A stretch of DNA of 64,000 bases. It comes from Piscicola geometra (Eukaryota > Annelida > Clitellata > Hirudinida > Piscicolidae). The stretch lies in contig OX030957.1 of assembly GCA_943735955.1 (NCBI GenBank), positions 6,719,801-6,783,800 on the forward strand, in the 5' to 3' direction. A program made the translations under genes and the position numbers. The notes under the pieces were generated by a model. The model worked only from the letters and a program-made list of their open reading frames with translations, made no database searches and had not been told where the DNA came from. Shown here piece after piece: positions 1-9,647 of this stretch. Position 1 is the stretch's first letter. Each line of letters begins with the position of its first letter.

Positions 1-1294
1 CTGGTTCAGATGCGGCTTCATCAACGAGTAAAAGATAACTCTCTTTATGTTGCTGTGGTGGTTGTCGTGGTAGTGGTGGAGTTGTGGAGTGGTGGTGGAG
101 TTGTGGAGTGGTGGTCTATATCTTTATTCCATCATGCCATTATAGTCTATCAATTATATCTATGCAAAATCTTATTCTCCGCCTCTTCCTCCTCCTCCTT
201 TTCCTCCACCACCTTATCCCCATCCTCCTCCTCTTTTTCCTCCACCATCTCCTCCTCCTCCTTCCACCACTCACAGGTTAATTCCCATGCCAACAGCGTC
301 CGTAGCAACCATGACGTTGCATCTGTTTTGCGAGTTGTTGAACTTTTCTGCCTGTGCGAGCTTCGTTCCTTGGGGATGTGACTGAGGGCTCAAATATATA
401 TATATTTTTTTTCTCCATACTTCCATTAAATAATTTTTATAATTTCACTTTTAAGATTTAAAGTGGTTTAGTTTAACTACCACTACAACATCCTTCTCTC
501 CCACACCACAGCGACCCAACGCTATCACTAACAACCAACCAAACCCCCCTACCCCCCCTTCCATCCTCCTAACCACCCCCTCACATCCCCTAAAACCACC
601 AACCAGGGGGCAGGGTTCCATATATGACAGCCACCTCGACACCCCTCTTCTCCAGCTGGCGGGAGCAATGATAGATGTCCTGCTTGTTAAAACACACTAT
701 GCAGTCGCCAGCATTGACGTTTTCAAAGTTGTCTGTGGTGGAAGTGTGGGGGTTGGTAGTAGTAGTTGTTAGAGATGATGATTACCACGTAATGACACCT
801 AGTATCTGACGTCCATTTATCACCTAACTACCATAGAACAACCACCTCCTTTCTCATAAGCCCCCCCCCAACAACAACCCTTCTAATTACCCAACCACTC
901 AACTATCTAACCACCCAACCATCTGACCACCCAACATGCACCAAACGATCCAAAAACATAACCATCCATCAAACCATCAAATCACCAACAACCACTCAAC
1001 CAATAAACTATTTAACAACAACCCTCATAACTAACCACCCAACCAACCAAGAAAACAAACCCACCTATGCCCCTATTGAGCACTTTGAGGTTCGTGAGTC
1101 TTTTGTACCTCCGAACCTCGAACACATCCCCAGTCGTCATGGTGATGTCTCTAATCATGTCAATACCTGACTCCTCCCCACATAGGTGAATCTCTTGTGC
1201 GCATGTGCCTGGGATGATAATAGTAGTGGTGGTAGTGGTAGTAGTAGTAGTGGTATTGGTAGTTGTAGTAGTAGTAGCGATAGTAGTAGTAGTG

Positions 1295-1331
<37 letters not shown>

Positions 1332-1355
1332 CAGTAGTAGAAGTAGTACTAGTAA

Positions 1356-1417
<62 letters not shown>

Positions 1418-1418
1418 A

Positions 1419-1457
<39 letters not shown>

Positions 1458-1490
1458 CAGTAGTAGCAGTAGTAGAAGTAGTACTAGTAA

Positions 1491-1580
<90 letters not shown>

Positions 1581-1649
1581 CAGTAGTAGAAGTAGTACTA
1601 GTAATAGTAGTAGTAGTAGTAGTAGCAGTAGTAGAAGTAGTACTAGTAA

Positions 1650-1718
<69 letters not shown>

Positions 1719-3905
1719 CAGTAGTAGTAGTAGTAGTTGTAGTAGTAGTAATAGTAGTAGTAGTAGTAGCAGCAGTAGTAGTAGTAGTAGTAGAAGTAGT
1801 AGTAGTAGTAGTAGGCACCTAGGAGGGCCCGTGTCCACGCCCAGCCTCTCTGCACATCTCTCATCATTTGAATCTCATCTATGACTGCCACCTCGTCTGT
1901 GGGTGCGTTCAAGGATTTATTGTTATTTAAAAAAATATTATTATTATTTAAAATAGTTTTATATTTTTGAATTTAGACATTTCAACCAGTCTCCAATTTT
2001 AATTAAATAATTATTAAAACTAATTTCCAATCAAATAGCTCTATAAGCTGCAAGCATGCATGCGAAAGTGAGACACCACAAAGAACGAACAGGGCTGGTT
2101 GATGTTCGTCATCTCGACAGTGCACGCCACGTGGTTCGACGGTGTGCAGTCAGCTGACATGTAGTGGCGTTCCTCGCCTGTGATCAAGTCGCATACTGTG
2201 CCCTGTGGTGGTGGGTGGATTGGTGTGCTAGATGGAGGGATGGGGGGGGGAGGGGATTGTGCTGAATGGATTTGAGGGTGGCTATGGATTGTAGATAGTG
2301 GGATTTTAGTAGATTTGAAAGATGGATGATTAAGTTATTAGTTTAGAAATTGATCCTTGATTGTTGAAGAAAATGATTGGTTGATTAACTAATCCAAAGC
2401 ACAAATGGAGAGCACACCAACCCAAAAACCCGCCTAAAACACTCTAAACCATAACACCAACCCACCAAAACACCCATCAACCTACATACAGCTAGATTCG
2501 ACTTCTTGAATATCTCCGAAGCAAGCATCCTCAGGGGCCCGCAGTAAACGCCAGTCTTCGCCGTGTAGAACCTCTCCATGGCGTGGTAAGTCTTGCCGCT
2601 GTTCGTTGGACCTGCGTGGTAGATCACCTTGCGCTGCAGTGCCCTCGCCTCTGGATACCTGGATTGGGCGAGGAAGGGGGGGGGGGAAGTTTGGGCGTGG
2701 TTAGATGTGAGGCTGAATGTGTCGCTGGATGTGTGGTTGGAAGTGTAAAGTGAATTAATTGTGCTTAAATGTTGAGAATTTTTTCTCCTCAAAGATGTCT
2801 GAATTATCCTTTAGTACTTGAAACCGCCCTCGAAATTCTCCCAACCAATTGGCGGGCTGTCTCAAGTCACTGATCTTGCGCAGGTCGTCCATGCAGTCGA
2901 GGTGCGGGTACATCACCTTGCAGTGTCGCAGAAAGTACGGGTAGATGTCGTCGACGTGGCCTGTGATGTCGTTTGAGAGTGCTGCTTGTTTGAGTATTGC
3001 TAAGTAGTGAGTGAAATTGAAAAGTAATATTAGTGGTTTAGAGGCTTTATCGGTTATGTGAGAATTTACTTACTGTAAATTAATTATGATGTTAACCCAG
3101 ATGTCCCAACGTTTTACATTCAAGACATGTCAAGTTTTAATTTTTTACAAACTTAACCCTACCAGAATTTTCATAGTATTGCTAAATTATAAAAAATGAC
3201 TTTGGGAATAACAGGGTCAACATTGAAGTCAAGTTTCTCACCTGCCTCATTGATGATGTCCTTGACGATGACGTGCAGGTCGGTGGGCAGAGGATCAGAC
3301 TCCATACAGAAGCGTCTGAAGCTGATGAACGCCTTATGGAATAGATTGCCTGTGGGTTGATATGGATGGTTTGTATATCATCGAAAATAAAATAGAAACA
3401 TTTTGTTAATTTGCATCAATGATTGGAAAAAGCTAGGCTGAATATTCTTAGCTTTGAAAATTTATGTCTATTCAGAAAGTCAGCTTACTGTCCAATCCAA
3501 CTTCATTTGCCAATTCTCTGACTTCAGTTCTTGCAGAAAAACTATTCAACAATTTTAACAGTTTATCTGCAATTTAAAAAGAATTTTAAGGATTGATCAG
3601 AAAAATTGGATTAATGATGGGTGACATTTAATATAATTAAGCATTATCATATATATGAAAGATTTACCCTTGGAAATGTTTCCAACCAGCTCATCTCCCA
3701 CGTTTATTCCGTCTGGATCATTGCATGGTTTAACACTGAGAGGTTGGATGATGCTGTTGAAGTCAACCTTATCCCTGTTCCCATCATTAGAGTTTAGACA
3801 TTTGAGTGTACATGATAAAGGCCGAGAATTAAGTTTATATATTGAAAAACTTGTTTTTAAATTTTTTGATCGCAGTAATTTAAATGTTATATTCATTTTT
3901 CTCAT
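1..3905 (-). CDS. SUPV3L1: Mitochondrial ATP-dependent RNA helicase SUPV3L1 (5' part; C-terminus off window)
   Basis: Eleven exons, all phase-compatible: 3905-3668, 3566-3489, 3349-3242, 2984-2846, 2658-2490, 2202-2091, 1896-1819, 1208-1065, 732-604, 368-275 and 52 to the window edge (447 codons seen). The product is the SUV3 helicase, which with PNPase degrades RNA in the mitochondrial matrix. Exon 1 is basic and Ser/Leu-rich, fitting a mitochondrial targeting peptide. Visible motifs in order: Walker A GPTNSGKT (about 2600), [20 protein letters not shown], Walker [10 protein letters not shown] (about 1880), [25 protein letters not shown], and motif [13 protein letters not shown] (about 290). 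The order and spacing match the family throughout. The RNA-binding C-terminal half lies to the left of the window. The exon at 2984 has a tandem NAGNAG acceptor. The start is the first ATG of the open exon; a later Met at 3896 is possible. Confidence 0.95.
1217..1815. repeat. (AGT)n / (ACT)n trinucleotide microsatellite inside a SUPV3L1 intron
   Basis: About 600 bases of nearly uninterrupted AGT triplets, with scattered AGC, AAA and AGTACTAGTAAT interruptions that recur several times, showing internal block duplication. The tract fills almost the whole intron between the SUPV3L1 exons at 1819-1896 and 1065-1208. Its apparent long open frames (poly-Ser, poly-Val, poly-Thr, poly-Leu) are low-complexity artefacts. 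Confidence 0.97.
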
Positions 3906-4163
3906 AAAAGTATTTTGACTGCATGTAGAAAGTCATAAAAATAACTTTTTAAAAGTGGACTTTTGTATTACATTTGCTTTGCTTTTTATACCTTTTTTTG
4001 AACAAATACATGTTTATTTTTTTTATATTTAAAAAATAATTTTTTATTATGAAAAAAGTTTTTTAAGATAAAAAGTTTGTATGTAGGTATGATTAAAAGT
4101 TAAACTGAGGTTAACTTTAAAATTTAAATGTAATTAACAAAACTTGTGCCAAACTTGTTTGTA
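3906..4163. promoter_or_regulatory. Shared 258-bp head-to-head promoter region
   Basis: The start codons of SUPV3L1 (minus) and the C22orf39-like gene (plus) are only 258 bases apart, so both promoters and both 5' leaders must lie here or overlap the genes. The stretch is AT-rich with long T runs. No clear TATA box or other motif was identified. Confidence 0.5.
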
Positions 4164-4960
4164 ATGTCAGGGAGCGAATTTCCACAAAAGATAGATCAAC
4201 AGTTCATTGAAGATCATATTTGGATGGTAGGTATTTATTTTTGTTTCTCTATGAATTATCTGCAACAGTGTAAAGGACCTTTACTAAAGGTCATACTAAT
4301 ATTTAATATTTGTACAAATTCATTTAGTTATAATACCTCATTTTGCATAAATTCATTCACTTAAGGTCAGGCCATGCAAAATCTATAACGAAGAATACAA
4401 AGAATGCACAAGTAAATAACCATTTTAATTACCTTCTGTATTGTACAAGAACTCAAGTGTTCAAATATACATATGCAAACTTAACATGCCTTTATATTCC
4501 ATTTATGAAAAAAATTTAATACTTTTGATTATAAAATTAAAATAATTTTTCATTTATTCATATGCAGGTATGAAAGGGAGGTTCCACCAGCAGTACTTGA
4601 GTGGTGAAGTGAGTGAGTGCTGGCAATGGAAACAGGACTTCACAAACTGCACTCAATACGAAAAAACTAAAGAGCTCAAACATTTAGTTGGTTACCATTT
4701 GTTTAAATAATCTCCATTTATAATATTTCAATTTAATTTAGTCAGACACACCCACACACACACACACACAGGCTCCAATAATAACTCATGAGCTAGAAAG
4801 GAGGCAAAAGAGGATTGAAAGCATAAAGAACAATGACGTCTGGCAGTACAGGACTGAACCGCCCCCAGAGTGGAACCAACCAATTCCTGCCAATCTCACC
4901 ACCAACTACAACGACCTTCAAGAAGCTGGAAACAGTGCAAGTCGTTGTGTCGTCAGCTGA
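4164..4960 (+). CDS. C22orf39/UPF0545 (DUF3128) twin-CX9C protein
   Basis: Four exons, 4164-4226, 4366-4411, 4568-4686 and 4772-4960, give 138 residues. The core has two CX9C motifs: C-KIYNEEYKE-C in exon 2/3 and C-WQWKQDFTN-C in exon 3, the expected helical-hairpin cysteine spacing. A Pro-rich segment TEPPPEWNQPIP follows near the C-terminus, matching the PPPDW/PLP region of the vertebrate C22orf39 (PANTS) family. Vertebrate members are reported at synapses; twin-CX9C proteins in general are oxidised in the mitochondrial intermembrane space. Which role applies here is unknown. The last intron ends in a CA repeat directly before the acceptor. The gene converges with SF3A2, with 243 bases between the two stop codons. 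Confidence 0.85.
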
Positions 4961-5203
4961 TATTGAATTAGGTTTATAAAAAGATTAAAAATATTCAATG
5001 TTGCATCCTAAAGGGTTATTTATTTTAAATAATTACGAACAAGATTTTCTCACTTCACTATATTAATGCTCGTCAATGTTGTTATTATATTATTAAATGA
5101 GTAATTAAAGAAATAACGGTTTTAATTAGGAATTAATTAAAATAAAAAAATAAGTTCAACACATAGAAGATAGGCTATTCAATAACGTTCAGTCTATTCA
5201 CCC

Positions 5204-7249
5204 TCACATAGTGGGAGGGGGTGGTGGTGGTGGGAGGTTAGAGTGGGGAGGGGGTAGGTTGAAGTTGGGGGGTGGAGGTGCTAGGGATGAAGTGCCATTG
5301 CTTTGTGGTGCTTGTTGGGCAGACGAAGGGGTGGGCAGGGTCTGGCTGGATGGAGGGTTCTTGGGGGGCTGACTTGCAGAGACCGGCTTGTCGATCTTGA
5401 AAGCGAATTGAAGGAAAAACTGTGGTGTTGATTCGAGAATTTGTTAATTGAAAAATTAATTAATTGGTATCAATTATGAAAAACAAATTAGTCTTAACGC
5501 CAATTAAAGATCACGAAGAAATAATCCTCCAGTGTATGCAACCTGCTTGGTTTCTTTGTTCCAGTGCGTCCAGAACTTCTTCGCCTCCTTGTCCACCTCC
5601 CTGCTCGGAATCTGTCGAGCACACCATCGTCATTACCATCATCATCAGAAGCACTAACACTATCAGCACCATAAGTATCATATGAACCCTAACTCTAAAC
5701 GTCATTCTTCCAACAGAACCTACCCAATCGCAAAGATAACAACCATCACAACCACCACCATTACAACCACCACAAGCAGCACCACCAACTACCACCACCA
5801 CAAGCAGCACACAACCACCACCACCACAAGCACCACCACCTTGAAGGAGATCGTCTCGTACGGCTCGGCGGCGAAGAGCAGATACTGCCACTTGCGGTCT
5901 GGTGGCTCCTGCCGTTGCTCGTACGCCGACATGAAGCGGTGTTTCGGCTGGATGGTGTCCACGATTTCGGGGTAGTCGATCTGATGATGGGGTGCTAGAG
6001 TTGTGTGTTGCTTTGAGGTTTGTACTCTTGATTTTGGAAAGTTGGGATTTAAAAAAATGTTTAAATGACATACATGATATGACATTCCGATACTTCAAAC
6101 TGATGACACTAGACAACTATAAACAAACAAGGATATTTGCTTTGAAAAAACTCTCCCAAGACCCTACTTGGAACAAGAGGCTCTGTTGGGCTGTTTCAGG
6201 GTCGCGTTGTTTGGTTACTTTGTAACCTGGACGACCAATTTTGACAAACTTGCGCACGTCGATTCGCGCCTTCTCAGGGGCTGGTTGAGTGGGAGTGTCC
6301 TTCGCCTCCTTGGCAGCCCTCTGAGCCCTGTGGTGGTGGTGGTGGTTGGGGTGGTACTTGTGTAGGGGGTTGAAACTCTCTCTAGCTGGTTTATGATAGA
6401 AAATCATGAATTTAATGAAGACATGAATTTAGATTTAATAATACTGATACATAAAATCTTATTTATTTTCTCAATGGTGGAAAAATAAGATCTTATTTTT
6501 TATCTCAATGTTGGAAAAATAAGATTTTGTTTAAACATATTTTAAGTTTTCTAACTTCAACAATATTTATATAAAGAGCTTTTTTTAAATTTATGAAACA
6601 TTGAAAAACATATTTTAATGTATATTGGGTTTTTAAAGTAACTTTGAGGGAAGCTCAAAAACTTTATAAAAACACAACAGTTTTACTATCTCTCCAAACC
6701 CAAACTCTCTTTTAAAATCTTTTAAAGAGAGGCCTTGATGGAGATTGCATTAGATATGATTATATAAAAATAACGCATTTTTCTTATAATATTTAAGTCT
6801 TAATATTTGATCTTAAATTTTTATGATCAAATACTAACAAGTTTGCTTGATGTTTCTTTCCTTGTGTATGAGCCAAATAGCTTCCCTTGAAAAAGACATT
6901 GTTACATGAAATCGATGTAATTTATGAAAAATAACTTTACAAAATGTAAATAAATTACTTCATTATTGTGGAGTGTCAAACAAAGCTTGCATTCATATGA
7001 GCCAAGATGGTTTTTCATAAAATAAGGGTCCTGCGAAAAAGATTATAAAAATTTAGTTTAAAAAATTAATTATACAATTCAAAAAGTTATTCAATTAAAA
7101 TACTATGTCTTTCATGTTCTTGCCTTGTTGAGATCAATTGTTTCTAATGCCAATTGTCTCAATCGTTCCCTCCGGTCACGATTAGTATCAGAAGTGGATG
7201 CTACTCCACCAACACCAGTTTTGCCGCCAGCTCTATGTTGAAAATCCAT
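5204..7249 (-). CDS. SF3A2: Splicing factor 3A subunit 2 (SAP62), U2 snRNP
   Basis: Seven exons: 7249-7124, 7030-6959, 6885-6839, 6327-6168, 5980-5840, 5611-5543 and 5419-5204, encoding 276 residues. The protein begins MDFQHRAGGKTGVGGVAS and continues RDRRERLRQLALETID, then the C2H2/matrin-type finger (YECKLCLTLHNNE ... HTQGKKHQ), FVKIGRPGYKVTKQRD, and RFMSAYEQRQEPPDRKWQYL. All are near-identical to the animal family. It helps SF3A bind U2 snRNA at the branch site before spliceosome assembly. The Pro-rich tail is short (about 55 residues) and lacks the long GVHP repeats of vertebrate SF3A2. Intron 1 uses a GC donor (AACAAG|GCAAGA). The gene lies 234 bases downstream of the next co-oriented gene. 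Confidence 0.97.
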
Positions 7250-7483
7250 TTTGATTATTCAATAGTTTGCTTTTTATTTTTACCAATTATACGTTTCGAT
7301 ACGGCTTTGTAACGATAATTTATAACATTGACCAAACAGAGCAAAGGTGTTTAGTTTTTTTTACGTAATTTAACTTGCAATACCATTCTGAAATGAAAAC
7401 TATTATTGAACAAAACGAAATAATAATAATAAAATTTTGTTTTTATTTTAACTAAGAAACAGTGTTGAAGCAAATCAATTCAA

Positions 7484-8170
7484 TTAATCATCCCATTCGT
7501 CTTCTGCAACTGCATCATTTTCCTTTTGAACATTCGTCAAAGTATCAGCAGAAGCCAGTTCAGAGTTAACCTTCACCATCTTGTCAACCCACGAACTGTC
7601 ATCATCACCAGCGTAGTTGCACATTGCGACAGTCGACTGGTCTATCCTTCCCAAACTTTCAACAAAAGGCCCATCACCACTTGTTTTCACCCTTATATGG
7701 TCACCATTAGAAATCTCGAGATGGTTTAATAGATTATCTGCAATCAGCAAGCATATTTCATTTCTCAGCAATTTATTGTGATCTATAATCAAGTTTAACA
7801 AACTGTGATTTTGAGTTAATTTCTTCAATTCTTCAATCGACAAAACATCTGACTTTCCTTTATTGCATGTTTTATAAGCTGAATTCAAATATCCTGTTCT
7901 GACTTTTTCGGTTGCACTAAAGTTAGGCTCTACTTCTTGTTCGTCTTTGAAAACTCTTTTGTGGCATTTTTCGACTTTTAATTCAAATAAATAATAATTA
8001 TATTTATTGTTTGTCTTGTCAGTTATGCTGTATCGATGGCGATTTGTGACTACAGCCTCGATCAAAGCTCCACTTCCTTGTTGAGTCTCTTTTAAGTTCA
8101 AAATGTTTGCATAATTCAAATGAATTAATTTCAAGTTTGATAGTTTATTATTCGTATATATTCTACTCAT
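7484..8170 (-). CDS. Unrecognised single-exon protein, 228 aa
   Basis: One uninterrupted frame from ATG at 8170 to a stop at 7484. Composition is ordinary and not low-complexity. The first third contains alternating hydrophobic segments (LIEAVVTNRHRYSIT, YNYYLFELKVEKC) that could be beta strands, the middle is helical (LSIEELKKLTQNHSLLNLI), and the C-terminus is very acidic, ending EDEWDD. There is no signal peptide or membrane segment. Codon use looks like that of neighbouring genes, and the frame is far longer than chance in this AT-rich DNA, so it is probably real. The stop is 234 bases from the SF3A2 start. I do not recognise the family; an OB-like fold is only a guess. Confidence 0.6.
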   Translation of the reverse strand: MSRIYTNNKLSNLKLIHLNYANILNLKETQQGSGALIEAVVTNRHRYSITDKTNNKYNYYLFELKVEKCHKRVFKDEQEVEPNFSATEKVRTGYLNSAYKTCNKGKSDVLSIEELKKLTQNHSLLNLIIDHNKLLRNEICLLIADNLLNHLEISNGDHIRVKTSGDGPFVESLGRIDQSTVAMCNYAGDDDSSWVDKMVKVNSELASADTLTNVQKENDAVAEDEWDD

Positions 8171-8660
8171 TTCACTTTTTAAACTTTAATTCAGGAAGCT
8201 TTAAACATCTTTTAAAATGAATGTGGGGTATGCCAAAAATATTCTTTTAAAAATGATATGGAGCGCTGAATTAGGAATTAGAAATAAAAATAAATAATTT
8301 GTATATATTTAAATTATTTTTCGTATCTTATTTGTAAAAAAAGTATAAAATTATAAAAAAAATATTTACAGTTGTTTATATTCGAACATAAGTGAAAGTT
8401 ATTACAACATATGAGTTTATAAATTCATTTTTTTATAAAGCTATGACAGTTTAATTGAATGAACTGAATAATAATTTTGTCGATTATCTAAGGTAAATGT
8501 CGATATACATTACAAAAAGTTGCTAAATAACGCAAAAACCAAAATCTTATGCTAGTTATAAATAAAGTTATCCAAAAATGATGGGTCCTAAAAGGTTAAA
8601 TGTTCTGAGACTTTGTGTTTTATGCCATATTTGTGTCAGATATTAAAAATAAAATAAATT
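8171..8660. other. Intergenic, AT-rich, nothing recognised
   Basis: About 490 bases between two co-oriented genes (3' end of the bHLH gene, 5' end of the unrecognised gene). No repeat or coding potential was seen. Confidence 0.6.
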
Positions 8661-9647
8661 TCATTTTTGGAGCTCTTTAGTGAGGTAATCGATGTAATTG
8701 AGGGCTGATTTGAGAATGAACACTCGGGACATCTTGAGGTGGTGACTCAAATGACTGGACATGTTGCCGAAGGTGTGGACAGGCATTTTGTTCCACAGTT
8801 CGTCGAAGGCATTGTTCAGTTTGTTCATTCGCTTCCGTTCGCGCTGGTTGGCGGCTCTCCTCTGAGACTCGTTGATCTTTCTTTTTTTTCTGTGATGCTT
8901 GCTTGTTTGGAGTAAATTGCTATTGGATACTGTTATTTCTGATTCATTTTCTTTTTTTTTGTAATGACTTTTTGTAGAATTCTTTTTAGTGGGCCATTTT
9001 ATGGTGTCCCAAGTTCCATTGAGGGCATTAGAAGGATGAGTCTCCAATGATTTCTCAGGTGTGCTGAGATTGGTGTGAGTTCCACTACGTCCTAAGCAAC
9101 TGGAAAAATTTTGGTTTCTGAATGTTTTGAGGTCACCATCTTTACTAATCATACTTCTCTGGCATGCACCAGTTATTTCGTAGTTTTGTGTGTTAGCTGC
9201 GGTGTTTGATGTTGCGTTACAATTATTGGGGCTGGGGAAAATATAGAACGATTCGTTAAAGAAAGCAAAGTTTTCTTGTGGGTTTTTGAATGGAGGTTGT
9301 GAGTAAGAACATTCAAGATCCTGTGTGTTGATGGAACTGTTGTCAGAGTAAGAGTCAAAAGAGCCGTAGAAAAATTCAGTTTCTGGAATGTTTTTCTTCT
9401 CATTATTGTTGTTGTTGAAGTTGTTGTAGATGTTGTTGCTGTAGGCATGGGTGTTGTGGAAAAGTCCTTGCGTTACTTGGCTTTGCATGAAGTTGTTTAA
9501 AGCTCCTGAAAAGAAATTTTTTTCTAAACTGCAGCTGTAAGAAAGTAAGTTTGAGTTGTTTGCCGACATTTCCAAAAGAATTGTTTCAAATTTACATAAG
9601 CCCCACTGTCTACTTATAGAATCACAAATATTTGTAAATTTCCTCAA
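8661..9647 (-). CDS. bHLH transcription factor, single exon (group A, subfamily unresolved)
   Basis: A single 328-residue frame. The N-terminal 250 residues are rich in Asn, Ser and Phe with a poly-Asn stretch and look disordered. Residues about 263-326 form a bHLH domain: the basic region RRAANQRERKRM has the E-box-contacting Glu and flanking Args of class A factors, helix 1 is NKLNNAFDELWNKMP, and helix 2 is KMSRVFILKSALNYIDYLTKEL. The loop (VHTFGNMSSHLSHHL) is several residues longer than usual. The KRKINESQRRAANQRERKRM block resembles PTF1/Fer3-type tissue-specific factors, but helix 2 is divergent, so I give no symbol. The start is the first in-frame ATG; MSANNS at about 9569 is an alternative. 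A TATATAAC on the minus strand at 9740-9747 is about 90 bases upstream. Confidence 0.85.
   Translation of the reverse strand: MRKFTNICDSISRQWGLCKFETILLEMSANNSNLLSYSCSLEKNFFSGALNNFMQSQVTQGLFHNTHAYSNNIYNNFNNNNNEKKNIPETEFFYGSFDSYSDNSSINTQDLECSYSQPPFKNPQENFAFFNESFYIFPSPNNCNATSNTAANTQNYEITGACQRSMISKDGDLKTFRNQNFSSCLGRSGTHTNLSTPEKSLETHPSNALNGTWDTIKWPTKKNSTKSHYKKKENESEITVSNSNLLQTSKHHRKKRKINESQRRAANQRERKRMNKLNNAFDELWNKMPVHTFGNMSSHLSHHLKMSRVFILKSALNYIDYLTKELQK

Noticed and set aside
1155..1912. Long poly-Ser, poly-Val, poly-Thr, poly-Leu and poly-Tyr open frames on both strands
   Set aside because: They are translations of the (AGT)n intronic microsatellite. The surrounding SUPV3L1 exons splice across it.
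5511..6116. 201-residue Gly/Cys/Val-rich minus-strand frame
   Set aside because: It crosses SF3A2 exons 5 and 6 in the wrong frame and reads through the intron's ACC repeat.
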